The translations under genes and the position numbers were made by a program. A DNA stretch of 64,000 nt from Dromiciops gliroides (Eukaryota > Chordata > Mammalia > Microbiotheria > Microbiotheriidae): positions 9,868,223 through 9,932,222 of the forward strand of contig NC_057866.1 of NCBI RefSeq assembly GCF_019393635.1. Reading direction: 5' to 3'. Under the pieces are notes generated by a model. It searched no databases. It was not told where the DNA came from and saw nothing but the letters and a program-made list of their open reading frames with translations. This document shows, piece by piece, positions 26,419 to 33,239 of the stretch. The number at the start of each line of letters is the position of its first letter. The stretch's first letter is position 1.

Positions 26419-28915
26419 ATGATAACTCTGATCTGTTCTCCCATTGCCAACCAGAGAAGGATCACCCCTACTCAGGTGTACTCAGATTCTCTCCAGGTGC
26501 CCGTGGTTAGCTTGTGGGGGAGGAGTACACTGACCTTACTCAGGACTTCAGCCCTTGGGCCTTTTGATTGTTGATTCCTTTCAGTCATGTCCAACTCTTT
26601 GTGATGCCATTTGGTGCTTTCTTGGCAAGGGTACTATAGTGCATCTCCATTTCATTCTTCAGCTCCTTTGACAAATGAGCAACTAAGACCAACAGGGTTA
26701 AATCACTTGCCCAGGGTCACACAGCTACTAAGTGTCAGAGGCCAGATAGGATCTCAAGTAGGTGAGTCTTCCTGATACAAAAGCCCAGTGCTCTATCCAC
26801 TGGGCCACCTATCTCCCCTCCCTGAAATGCCATCAATGCATCCTTATTTATATAATCAGCTAAATGTCCTGATGATATTTGTAGATGAGAAACTTAGCCA
26901 TTTCCTTCATAATAAGGCAAAAGATGTAAGAACATCACAGTCACTCATATTTAAAACAAGTACAGAAATTATAGAAATGCCTTCATCTGCACATAACACT
27001 GGATCAGTTTCTCCTACCTGTGCACACATTTTCTGTGGGGGAGAGTGGGCGCACACTTAGAGACAGCTGCCAAAGAAGCGCATGCAAGAAGAAAACCCAC
27101 ATCCTGCAGGTCACCCGCAACTTTGCAATTGCAATATACCTTCACATCCTCTTCTTGTCCTGAGACCTGAGCATTGAAATTCCTTTATGGACTTAGTCTC
27201 TGTGCAGCAGATGCTTCCTCTGCCAAGCTCACTTGGCCAGGCTGTGCTTGACTGACACTTCACTAGCTCCAATGTCTCAGCCAGCCTGGTTAATCTGCTC
27301 TGCCACTTCTCTGAGTTTCTGCTGTGAAGCTGTCGCTCTGCTTGTTTGTACATACTCCTCAAAATGAATGGTTATTTTTAATTTTTTCATTTTTATTTGA
27401 AGTTTTGAGTTTTGTTTTATATTCCTCCTTCATTCCTAACCCTTCCCAAATACATAAGGAATATCCTGGCCAAATTCAAGAATAACTGCACTAACCATCA
27501 CTTCCAGCCTCAAACTTAGAGGATACGTCTCTTTTTTATTATTTATTATCTATTGTTTTTAATAATAAACATTTCTATAGTTTTAAGTTCAAAATTTTAT
27601 CCCTCCTTCCATCTCTCTCCTTCACCCACCCTGTGGTGGTAAGCAATCAGATATAGGTTATACATGTGAAATTATATAAAACATTACCGTATTAGTCATT
27701 CTGTATAAGAAAACTTGAATAAAAGAAAAAATGAAGGAAAGTGAAAAAATTGCATGTTTCAGTTTGCATAAAATCAATATAAGTTCTTTATCTGGAGGTG
27801 GATCGTATGCTTTATCATTAGTCCTTTGGGATTGACTTGGATCATTGTATAGATGAGAATAGTTGTCATTCACACTTCTTCATTAAACAATATTATTGTC
27901 TCTGTGCACAGTATTCTCTTGGTTCTGCTCCCTTCTCTATACATCAGTTCATACAAGTCTTTACAAGCCTTTCTGAAATCATCCTGCTTGTCATTTCTTA
28001 TAACACAATATTATTCCACCACCCAATATGAAATTTCTGAAATCTGCCCTTTCCCCCTCTCTTTCCCTGTTAAGACATTGGACATTAGTGGAAATGATCC
28101 TCTCTAAACTAAATATTACTAACTATATTCTCATCTTCTGTCAAGGACCAGAGAAATATACATTTGTCCTCTATCACAGAACCATTCTAGTGTCTGTATC
28201 TTTCCAGGTCACACAGTTTTCCAGAAACCCTACTGTCTCAGAACTCTGGATCTCTGCCTCAGAACTCACCCTCAGACAAGTGAACCATGAAAGTAGACTT
28301 AACTTAGTAACAGACTCCTCCATATGAGAGGGTAGTTCCTTAAAAGGACAGGACCTTGCACAGGCATGAACTCAGCCTTCTCTGTGGACATCTTTTTCCC
28401 AAACCCTCCAATGCCATGCTAGATAGAATGTCATCTCCCTGAAGGCAGGGACTCTGGTACTTCATATCTTGGTGCTCCCAGTGCCTTGCACATAGTAGAT
28501 GCTTAATAATAGCCAGATAAATGGCTTGTGTTGACTTACAGAGGTTTATTTTAAGACTCAGCATTGTCAGCCAAGGTTTCTCTGCAGATGAAAAGAGTCC
28601 TTTTGGGGGCACCTAGGTGGCACAGTGGATAGAGTACTGGCCCTGGATTCAGAAAACCTGAGTTTAAATCCAGCCTCAGACATTTAACACTTACTAGCTG
28701 TGTGATCCTGGGCAAGTCACTTAACCCCAAGTGCCTCTCGAAAAAAGAGTCCTTCCTTCCAGAGGGGATGTCTAAGAGCAGAATGGCTTTGTCTCTGTTT
28801 CTCCTTGACCAGGATGAAGAGGGCACAGTGTCTGAAAGGAAATGCCAAGAAAGACATTCAGGAGAGACCAGCCTTGCTTATGCCTGAAATGCCACAGGCT
28901 GAGAGCACAGTTTGA
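911..28915 (+). CDS. Gene A: complete SLC22 organic anion transporter-like gene (10 exons, 562 aa)
   Basis: Predicted 12-helix major facilitator carrier of the SLC22 OAT clade, expected to exchange organic anions at the plasma membrane. Exons: 911-1300, 8229-8332, 9896-10050, 12729-12897, 14346-14469, 16849-16964, 17890-18104, 19356-19464, 24588-24791, 28813-28915. Every intron is GT/AG, phases agree and the joined frame has no stop. Seen: helix 1 at about residues 16-36; a large extracellular loop with glycosylation sequons N39, N53 and N100 and cysteines C49, C86, C112 and C135; MFS motif A at 160-169 (GILSDRFGRR); an LPESACW motif at 275-281; ELYPTEVRQKGM at 454-465; C-terminal ESTV. The start is the first in-frame ATG, has A at -3 and G at +4, and aligns with the family start M-x-F-x-x-L-L. 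Exon sizes match those I recall for SLC22A6. Odd: Cys280 stands where the family has Arg. By memory it resembles SLC22A20 and SLC22A9/A10/A24 about equally, so no symbol is given. Confidence 0.93.
1301..2430 (+). other. Start of gene A intron 1, nothing recognised
   Basis: The stretch between the exon 1 donor and the first L1 fragment shows no recognisable coding or repeat element. Confidence 0.4.
2435..3135 (+). mobile_element. L1 fragment (late ORF2 and 3' part), split by a SINE
   Basis: The text matches the 3' part of the L1 at 6740-7310 in this window, including the conserved stretch around AACAACTCTGAGGTA. A SINE (2673-2812) sits in the middle. It is old and degraded, with no usable frame. 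Confidence 0.75.
2673..2812 (+). mobile_element. tRNA-derived marsupial SINE, head truncated
   Basis: Lacks the first ~20 bases, then runs from GGATAAAGCACCGG through the body to an A-rich tail. Inserted in the L1 fragment. Confidence 0.9.
3136..4335 (+). mobile_element. RTE/BovB-type LINE 3' portion
   Basis: From about 3560 the text follows the BovB/RTE reverse transcriptase C-terminal region: a degenerate Y-A-D-D-like site near 3590, CTCCTTGGAAGGAGAGC at 3819, and a helix-rich end with TTTGGCCACATGATGAGAAG near 4119. A piece of L1-type 3' tail (about 3236-3352) interrupts it. The reading frame is broken in many places. Seen plus family knowledge. Confidence 0.75.
4766..4906 (-). mobile_element. 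tRNA-derived marsupial SINE
   Basis: Full-length reverse copy flanked by a direct repeat AAGATAATTTTC. Confidence 0.93.
5110..7765 (+). mobile_element. 5'-truncated L1 LINE (ORF2 C-terminal part and 3' UTR)
   Basis: The frame at 5234-5620 encodes the end of the reverse transcriptase, with QTGVKQQCPLSPLLFN and the catalytic SLFADDMMLC (FADD box). Later frames (6021-6269) carry the ORF2 C-terminal region. The element ends with an A-rich tail near 7765. A SINE interrupts ORF2 at 5611. Stops and frameshifts make it inactive. It lies in gene A intron 1. Confidence 0.9.
5611..5754 (+). mobile_element. tRNA-derived marsupial SINE inside L1
   Basis: Flanked by a clear target duplication (about 17 bases, ending TTAGCAACTTT on both sides). 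Confidence 0.95.
8027..8173 (-). mobile_element. tRNA-derived marsupial SINE
   Basis: Reverse copy ending just 55 bases before gene A exon 2, within the end of intron 1. Confidence 0.9.
8229..8332 (+). CDS. Gene A exon 2 (residues 131-165)
   Basis: A 104-base exon between acceptor TTCAG and donor GTAAGT. It starts with WDLVC, the nearly invariant OAT motif that carries the fourth loop cysteine, continues through helix 2 and ends in the motif A loop GILSD. It leaves two bases of the Arg165 codon. Confidence 0.93.
8333..9222 (+). other. Gene A intron 2, mostly unassigned
   Basis: Apart from the CT/CA microsatellite at 8922-8975 I recognise nothing in this stretch. Confidence 0.4.
8922..8975. 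repeat. (CT)n(CA)n microsatellite
   Basis: Uninterrupted CT dinucleotides followed by CA dinucleotides. Confidence 0.98.
9223..9370 (+). mobile_element. tRNA-derived marsupial SINE
   Basis: Full-length copy with target duplication GCCAAGAGTC on both sides, in gene A intron 2. Confidence 0.95.
9896..10050 (+). CDS. Gene A exon 3 (residues 165-217)
   Basis: A 155-base exon between acceptor CCTAG and donor GTAAGT. It completes motif A (FGRR) and encodes helices 3 and 4, including RFLTGAALSGI, which corresponds to the R-x-L-x-G-x-x-x-x-G-I signature of the family. The last base starts the Thr217 codon. Confidence 0.93.
10640..11590 (-). mobile_element. Degraded L1 3' region, antisense, in gene A intron 3
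   Basis: The reverse strand resembles the tail region of the L1s in this window (for example CCCAATCAATGGGCATCTAC at 10880 is the complement of the L1 text near 7240). The A-rich run at 11585-11640 and its similar partner at 11775-11815 are simple sequence. Confidence 0.6.
12105..12365 (+). mobile_element. MIR-type SINE
   Basis: The order of blocks matches MIR: a CTCAACCTCTGTCAGCCTCA segment, then GTAAAATGGGAATGA and a GGTTATCTTGAGGATCAAA segment. Ancient and diverged. Confidence 0.7.
12729..12897 (+). CDS. Gene A exon 4 (residues 217-273)
   Basis: A 169-base exon with acceptor TTTAAG and donor GTATGT. It encodes LEWTPTERR followed by helices 5 and 6, with RDWRRLQFSIS between them; the W-R-x-L-Q motif is a family landmark. 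Its size equals the SLC22A6 exon as I recall it. Confidence 0.93.
12898..14345 (+). other. Gene A intron 4
   Basis: Contains a diverged MIR on the minus strand (about 13335-13485, with ATTATTATCCCCATTTTGC) and a stretch at 12950-13015 that resembles the widespread ATTTATTAAGCACCTACTATGTGC repeat. The rest is unassigned. No exon signals were found in the short open frames here. Confidence 0.5.
14346..14469 (+). CDS. Gene A exon 5 (residues 273-314)
   Basis: A 124-base exon with acceptor CTCTCAG and donor GTAGGG. It encodes the start of the large intracellular loop: LPESACW, then a charged segment with AVKTLQKVAWINGHKEQG. In SLC22 proteins the motif is usually E-S-x-R-W; here Arg is replaced by Cys280. 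Confidence 0.92.
14955..15205 (+). mobile_element. RTE-tailed CORE-type SINE (MAR1-like)
   Basis: A tRNA/CORE-like front is followed by the RTE-like tail (GGAGAAGGAAATGGAAAAGC, then a segment ending AGAGGACTGAAACAAC). Such tails are shared with BovB/RTE LINEs that mobilise them. In gene A intron 5. Confidence 0.8.
15905..16148 (-). mobile_element. RTE-tailed CORE-type SINE (MAR1-like)
   Basis: Reverse copy that starts with the tail complement (TCAGTCATGTCTGACACTTT) and carries GGGGTGGTTTGCCATTTTCA. Diverged from the copy at 14955. Confidence 0.8.
16849..16964 (+). CDS. Gene A exon 6 (residues 315-353)
   Basis: A 116-base exon with acceptor GACTAG and donor GTGAGT. It encodes VMSYIQEDLASV and LFQNPGI, the end of the intracellular loop, and the start of helix 7. 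It pairs with gene B exon 6 (61071-60956), which shares MSYIQEDLA and the same length. Confidence 0.92.
17000..17600 (-). mobile_element. L1 3' fragment, antisense, in gene A intron 6
   Basis: Complement of the L1 3' end, with CCATTCCCCAGTTGATGACA at 17396 and the complement of the tail. It accounts for most of the size difference between intron 6 of gene A (925 bases) and of gene B (289 bases). Confidence 0.8.
17890..18104 (+). CDS. Gene A exon 7 (residues 353-425)
   Basis: A 215-base exon with acceptor TTCCAG and donor GTGAGA. It encodes helices 7 to 9, with YGLILDLQKFGFSIYLVQ. Arg389 (in DFPTRF) sits at the position that I believe corresponds to the substrate-binding Lys382 of human OAT1; gene B has Lys there. 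The helix 8-9 loop reads GNR rather than the usual GRR. Confidence 0.93.
18105..18968 (+). other. Gene A intron 7, first part
   Basis: No exon was recognised. Text around 18310-18440 resembles old L1 3' material, but the match is weak. Confidence 0.3.
18969..19151 (-). mobile_element. tRNA-derived marsupial SINE with (CTTT)n tail
   Basis: Reverse copy whose tail complement expanded into a CTTT tract (about 18975-19005). Near-identical direct repeats GAAACTTGGCTTTC and GAAACTTCGCTTTC flank it. Confidence 0.95.
19356..19464 (+). CDS. Gene A exon 8 (residues 425-461)
   Basis: A 109-base exon with acceptor CCTCAG and donor GTAAGA. It encodes VLGKGGIG and ELYPTEVR, the helix 10-11 region. Arg461 spans the junction and aligns with the conserved Arg of OATs (Arg466 of human OAT1, from memory). 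Confidence 0.93.
19511..19680 (+). mobile_element. tRNA-derived marsupial SINE
   Basis: Full-length copy 46 bases after gene A exon 8, with target duplication AAGGTGAATGATGG. Confidence 0.95.
20640..21330 (-). mobile_element. Possible solo LTR (fossil), low confidence
   Basis: The reverse strand has AATAAA near 20714 and GC-rich blocks of the sort found in LTRs. I could not identify clean ends or a target duplication, so both the boundaries and the class are guesses. Confidence 0.3.
21350..21490 (+). mobile_element. MIR/CORE-type SINE fragment
   Basis: Contains GGTTCAAATCCAGCCTGCC and CAGTTTCCTCCTCTGCACAA in the expected order. Confidence 0.6.
21565..22653 (-). mobile_element. Probable LTR (fossil) of about 1.1 kb
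   Basis: The plus strand begins TGTAAGAAAC and ends TTTTAGTACA, so TGTA/TACA ends are possible. The reverse strand has AATAAA near 21609 and an AAAATGGCGGCC block near its start, typical of LTRs. Two diverged copies of a ~80-base unit (about 21980 and 22095) look like an internal U3 repeat. A nine-base repeat TATATTCAG at 21556 and 22665 may be coincidental. Class not determined; an old, inactive remnant. Confidence 0.4.
22819..22984 (-). mobile_element. tRNA-derived marsupial SINE
   Basis: Reverse copy with target duplication TTCCATTGTGTTTGT. Confidence 0.95.
23084..23997 (-). mobile_element. Solo LTR (fossil), same family as the LTR at 57524-58510
   Basis: On the reverse strand it begins TGTTATAGG and ends TTTTTACA. 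It shares with the LTR near 58 kb the block around CTAATCTG, the segment GATTAGGAAGCCTCTT / GATTAAGAAGCCTCTT and the AATAAA-bearing segment (23277 and 57718 on the plus strand). No internal region is attached. Moderately diverged from its relative, so not a recent insertion. It lies in gene A intron 8. Confidence 0.75.
24008..24290 (+). other. Gene A intron 8 segment conserved with gene B intron 8
   Basis: About 170 bases (24090-24260) align, in inverted orientation, with 53620-53460 in intron 8 of gene B. Shared landmarks are TTCCTCTGGAT and AGCTCTTGGATGAG. Non-coding homology of this sort supports descent from one duplicated segment. Confidence 0.75.
24296..24441 (+). mobile_element. tRNA-derived marsupial SINE
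   Basis: Target duplication AGAGGTAATTATTG; ends about 150 bases before gene A exon 9. Confidence 0.95.
24588..24791 (+). CDS. Gene A exon 9 (residues 461-529)
   Basis: A 204-base exon with acceptor TTACAG and donor GTGAGT. It encodes RQKGMSVGG, helices 11 and 12, and ETHGLPLLQTIQE, the usual E-T-x-x-x-P-L-x-x-T-I motif after helix 12. Same length as gene B exon 9. Confidence 0.93.
24855..25004 (+). mobile_element. tRNA-derived marsupial SINE
   Basis: Target duplication AGAGTGTATCTTT on both sides, just after gene A exon 9. Confidence 0.95.
25345..25965 (+). mobile_element. RTE-tailed CORE-type SINE split by an LTR
   Basis: The SINE front (25345-25401) and remainder (25775-25965) are continuous once the LTR at 25402-25774 is removed. 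The rear carries the RTE-like tail with GGCAAACCACTCCAGCATC. Confidence 0.8.
25402..25774 (-). mobile_element. Solo LTR (fossil), 373 bp, 4-bp target duplication
   Basis: Ends TGTTAAGG and CGTTACA on the plus strand (TGTAACG to CCTTAACA on the element strand), flanked by CTGA on both sides. The element strand has CCTTAATAAATG with a polyadenylation signal. A 4-bp duplication is typical of gammaretrovirus-like (class I) elements. No coding region remains. Confidence 0.88.
26000..26210 (+). mobile_element. MIR/CORE-type SINE
   Basis: Contains GACCTGGCCTCTGACACTG and ACAAGTCACTTTACCTCCCT in MIR order. Confidence 0.65.
26369..26417. repeat. (GT)n microsatellite
   Basis: About 24 uninterrupted GT units. 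Confidence 0.98.
26570..26816 (-). mobile_element. RTE-tailed CORE-type SINE (MAR1-like)
   Basis: Reverse copy starting with the tail complement (TTCAGTCATGTCCAACTC) and ending with the head complement CCACCTATCTCCCC. Confidence 0.85.
27360..28035 (-). mobile_element. L1 3' fragment, antisense, in gene A intron 9
   Basis: Complement of an L1 3' UTR, closely similar in order to the antisense fragment at 17000-17600 (shared GATTCTGCTC/GGTTCTGCTC, CATACAAGTCTTT and CTGCTTGTCATTTCTTAT). Confidence 0.8.
28605..28745 (+). mobile_element. tRNA-derived marsupial SINE
   Basis: Target duplication AGAGTCCTT; ends 68 bases before the last exon of gene A. Confidence 0.95.
28813..28915 (+). CDS. Gene A exon 10 (residues 529-562 and stop)
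   Basis: Terminal coding exon of 103 bases after a strong polypyrimidine tract and CCAG. It encodes a basic, cytoplasmic tail that ends MPQAESTV. It was identified by matching gene B, whose last exon has the same length and the same ending ESTV. The tail fits a class I PDZ ligand. Confidence 0.88.
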
Positions 28916-29095
28916 CACTTTCCTGTGGGCCCTCAACCCTGCCTCTGAGGGACTCCAATGTCTGGACACAGCTTCATTATTTTTTCTTATTGTGAAGTGT
29001 GATCTACATTTTCTGGATTGAGAAGGGCATTCTCTGCCTGCTGAGTGGATGGAACAAGGTGACCTGGTAGAACTTCCCTGCAATTCAGCACATGA

Positions 29096-29101
29096 AATAA
29101 A
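29096..29101 (+). terminator. Polyadenylation signal of gene A
   Basis: AATAAA lies 181 bases after the gene A stop codon. A second AATAAA follows at 29139-29144. The matching place downstream of gene B reads AATAAT, so the two genes may differ in 3' end formation. The cleavage site itself cannot be seen. Confidence 0.5.
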
Positions 29102-29239
29102 GGATTCACTGTTAAACATAATACTTGAAAATGAGTGCAATAAATAAGGAGGAGAAATACAATATTACCCCTTGGCTGGTTGGTGCAGGAGACCCTCTGA
29201 GACCTTGCTCACTACCTCAAGACATGCCCATAGATCTTG

Positions 29240-29480
29240 ACAAAGTTTTCTCCCTCTAGGAAAGTCTGTTTGGGTTGGTCAGGTGCTGAGGCAAACAATG
29301 GTTGTCCCATTCATTATCTGCCTGACCTGGCAAGCCAGTGCTGTCTTCTAATAAGAGGTGGAAATACAAAGCAAGGTAAGGAGCACCATATACAGATAAA
29401 GCAGCCCTTTGATCCTTGTAGCTCCTTGGGGAATATACAAAGGGACATTGATTAGGGGAACTTCCCTCCACTCTGGGGAA
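29240..29480 (+). other. 3' flank segment conserved in inverted orientation at 44820-45055
   Basis: Shared text includes GGTAAGGAGCA, a TCTTCTAATAAGAGGTGGAAATACAAAG-like stretch and GCCTGACCTGGCAAGCCAG-like stretch (the partner is the reverse complement, with scattered differences). It begins about 325 bases after the gene A stop, beyond both polyadenylation signals, so it is duplicated flank, an extended 3' UTR or a regulatory piece. Confidence 0.75.
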
Positions 29481-29849
29481 AGCATCTTTAGAAAGAGGTC
29501 CTGAGTGCAAATCCCAGTAGTGCTACATCCCATGCCTATGCCCTTAAGGAAGTCACTTATTCTCTCTGCACCTGAGTTTCTTCTCTTGTAAAATGAAGGG
29601 CTTTGACTAGATGGCTCTAAGGTCTGCCAGTGTCTTCTTCATGGGCCTGCTCTTCTCCCAAAGTCCTGCCCCCATACCAGCAGACTTCACCATACCTGAA
29701 CCCTGTAACTTCCAACAAATCCCATGGTACTTTTAAATTCAGTGACACCCTCTCCACCTCAGCCACACATAATTGCACAACCATGATCACACTTATGAGC
29801 TCACCATTAATCACAACAGTTCTAATTCCTTGGTCAAGTTAATAGAAGT

Positions 29850-29995
29850 CAAAAAGCATTTATTAAGTGCCTACTGTATTCCAGGCATGGTGTGAAGCAA
29901 AGTGGCTACAAAAGAAAAGCAAGAGACAGTGCTTGCTCTCAAGGGGCTCACAGTCTAATGGTGGCAAAAACATTGAGAACATGTGTGCACAAACA
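29850..29995 (+). repeat. Dispersed repeat of the TTTATTAAGTGCCTACT type
   Basis: Starts CAAAAAGCATTTATTAAGTG and continues with GCTCTCAAGGGGCTCACAGTC. Related pieces sit at 15755-15860, 19780-19880 and 42485-42597. Probably the end of an ancient LINE or SINE; the family name is not certain. Confidence 0.55.
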
Positions 29996-30289
29996 GGAAC
30001 AAGACAGCATCAAATGGAAATAATCAACAGAGGGAAGGCACCAGCACTAAGTGGGGATTGGGAAAAATTTCTACATTCACAAAATCACTGCCATTCTTCT
30101 ATTGGTTGCAATATCTATTCATTCAATCTATTCCTCCATCCTATTCTTCATTTTCTTCTTCATCATCAAAATGGCTTCCATTCCCTCCCCACCCCATCTT
30201 GACCCTACACTTCCTCAGAAAGACTCTACAATGTCCTGTTAATTGATATTACTCCCTTATCAGCAATCAATATCTATCATTAATCATGG

Positions 30290-30560
30290 GACAGTGGACA
30301 CAAGACAGATTGTGCAATGGATAGAGCCCTGGGATGGAGTCAGGAAGCCTTATCTTCCTGAATTCAAATCTGACCTCTGATACTTACTAGCAGTTTGACC
30401 CTGGACAAGTCACTTAAAACTGTTTGCTCGGTTTCCTCATCTGTAAAATGAGCAGGAGAAGGAAATGGAAAACCACTGCTATCTTTGCCAAGAAGGCCCT
30501 GAAGGAGATCACAAAGAGTCAAATGTTATTGAAAACACCTGGACAACAAAAATCACTAAT
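30290..30560 (+). mobile_element. RTE-tailed CORE-type SINE (MAR1-like)
   Basis: Front with GGAGTCAGGAAGCC, then the tail GAGCAGGAGAAGGAAATGG. Confidence 0.8.
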
Positions 30561-30599
30561 CAAGCCTTGCCGATCCCCAACCCTGGAATATTTCCAATC

Positions 30600-31534
30600 C
30601 CTGCTTTCATTACTCCTATGGTCAGGTCATGTGTTTCTGAGGAGATATAGGAAGTCAATAAACCATGTAGACTGGATCCACTATACATTCATGTTATCCA
30701 ACCTCAAATGCTCTTTCATTACAGCAAGGCAATTCTTCTCCTTTTTCCTTCCTGATTCACTATCCCATTCCTCATGAGACTGTTTCAAACCTTCTTTTCT
30801 TGCCTCAAACCTTCCACATTCCCCTTGATCCCACCCTCTCAGATGAAGGATTCACTTTATTTACTAAGAAAATCTAGGCCAACAGTGAAACTGTTTTCAT
30901 GACACTGCTCTCTCCTTCTCCTGCTCCTATTGCTCCTTCTCAGTCTCCCTTCCTGCATCATCGGTGATATCATATGCCCTAGTGGCCCATGTTCCCCAAG
31001 GCTCTGCCGTGGATCCCCTTTCCTCCTCTCTCTCCTCTACCTCACTGGGTGACCTCATCAACTTTCATGGGCTTAGTTATCTTCTCTAAGCAGATTACTC
31101 TCAGATATATAAATCTAGCCCAAGTCTCTCTCCTGACCTCTAGGCATATTGCCAAGAGCCTATTGGTCATTTCAAACCATGTGATGTATAGCCACCCCAA
31201 ACTCAACATGGCCTAAAGAAAGCTTGTTCTCTTTCCCCTAAAACTAAGCCATTTTTGGAGCTTTAACATTTCTATCAAGGGAATCTACTTCAGTCATTCA
31301 GTTTTACAACCTAAGTATTATCCTCACCTCCTTAAAGTCCCTTACCCCCATGTACAATCAGTCACCAAATCTGATCATTATCACCTCTGCCACATAATAG
31401 AAGGATAGGTGGATGGATGGATGGACGGATGGGAGGGTAGATGGATGGATGGATGGATAGATAGTGATATACACATAGAGAAAGAAATATACATGTGTGT
31501 GCAGGGGTGTGTGTATATATATGCATATATATAC

Positions 31535-31567
<33 letters not shown>

Positions 31568-32240
31568 TATATTTATATTCCTTTTTCTCTATGCACCTAA
31601 CCACACACTAGTCCAGTCCCTCATCATATCCTGTCTCAGGCATTGTAATATATTCCCCATTACCTGATCCCTCATTACCACCCCCTCCACATTTCATCTC
31701 ACATTCTAAATCTACCCACAAATCCCCCGGTGCACTTTGAAATGTATATATACAGTAGGCAACAAGTTTTCTTTCATCTGAAATCTTTCCTTTTCCCCCT
31801 AATTTTCTCTTCTGGATCTCACCGAGGCCTGGCCCCCTCCTGATGACACAGCCTCCCTGGCCATTGTCATTAGTACTGATGGCATTTTTACTCATTTCTT
31901 CTGACTTACTGGTTGAGATGAGGGAGTTGGAATACCTTGTGATCCTCACAGCCATTTCTAGGATATCCCTCTACTTCTATCACTCAGTACCTTCCCCTCT
32001 TTTGAGTGTCACTCAGTGCACATCCAGCCTCCAATCACAGGTCTGTTAGCTACTGTCTGTTGACCTCTATGCCACTCCTCTTTTTCCCTCAATGAGTTCA
32101 GTGCCTAGATGACAATGTCTCTCTCCCTTTCAACACCTGTCCTTATATTAGGGGACTTCAACATACATAATGATGCTTCCTCAAACACCCTTACCTCCCA
32201 AGTTTCTCATGTTGCTCATTTATTATGGCCTGCTTTCTCT
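30600..32240 (+). mobile_element. L2-like LINE relic, interrupted by simple repeats
   Basis: Pyrimidine-rich text of the L2/CR1 kind with recognisable blocks: GATGACCTCATCAACTTT-like near 31050, CTCAACATGGCC at 31203, and GTCCCTCATCATATCCTG near 31616. A GGAT/GT/TA simple-repeat block (31408-31570) splits it. No frame survives. Confidence 0.55.
31408..31572. repeat. GGAT, TA and CA simple repeats
   Basis: Tandem GGAT/GATG units pass into GATA, TGTG, TATA and CA tracts. Confidence 0.97.
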
Positions 32241-32919
32241 CCTTTCAATCATACTAAGAGAACCCTGCTAAAGGGGAGAGCCCCCTTTTAGCCTTTGTTA
32301 TTGCATTGCTCAATTTATTTTCTCTCTTTTCATTCCCTTTACTTTGTTAGTCATAAGTATCTGTAATGTTATTGCTTCATGTAAGGAAACGATGTTTCTT
32401 CATGAAGCACAGAGGGGAGTGTGAGAACCAGTGTGCCAACCCCTGCTGAGAAACACATTGTGAGAACCAGGGCTATGCCCTCCTGAAAAGAAAGCATGTG
32501 ACCAAGTATCTGGAAGCTGCCTGGCGTCCAGAAGACACATCTATTCATAGACTGCCTATAAGTCATGTCAATCAATGGACTAGCCAATTAGCTTGGAGCT
32601 GTGTGTGGGGACTGCCACTCTTCCAGCCCCACAGGAAGCTTCCACTAGAACACAGGGGGGATCCTTCTTTTCATTCAGGAACCTCTGTGTGGCAGCAGGG
32701 GCAGAAAGAGAAGACAGATCTTCATGTGTTCTCTATGAAAGCATGGATAGCTAGGTAAAGGTGGCTTTCTCACCTTCTCTCTCTTCACTAACTTCTAATA
32801 CACTTTAACAAACACTTAAAAGTCTAAACTGTTGCCGAATTTATCAGTAAATCTTAGCTAATCTCTCCCCCACACTGGGGTCAGGTCAGGCGACCACACA
32901 TTAGATTTTAAACATCACA
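32240..32919 (+). mobile_element. Partial endogenous retrovirus end with 3' LTR (fossil)
   Basis: A purine tract (32407-32419, GCACAGAGGGGAG) stands directly before an LTR that begins TGTGAGAACC at 32420 and ends AACATCACA at 32919. The ~180 bases before the purine tract are probably the remaining internal end. No 5' LTR or coding region is attached. Class not determined; old and incomplete. Confidence 0.6.
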
Positions 32920-33239
32920 ATACAGAGAGATGGTTATACTTTTCAGTTTCCCATCACTCACAAATGCTCCACTTCTGCATAAATAAACTCTGAAATTCCC
33001 TTATCTCATTATAACCAGTTGTCATCCCACTTCTCCCTCTACCTTACAGGCCAGGCTTGGGTTTGTTCTTTGTCATTCCTGTGACTTCTAGTCACTGGGC
33101 CCCTTAGTGGATTCCGGGGCCACCATCCCTACACTGGCTACACTTCCCCATCTTGACCCCTGGGTCAACCAATACATTTCACACTGTCTTTCAAGTCCCA
33201 TGGCCCCTTTATCTGATTGCTGATCTTGTCCTGCCAAGT

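Noticed and set aside
31358-31604. Frames rich in Cys-Val or Ile-His repeats
   Set aside because: Translations of GT/TA/GGAT microsatellites.
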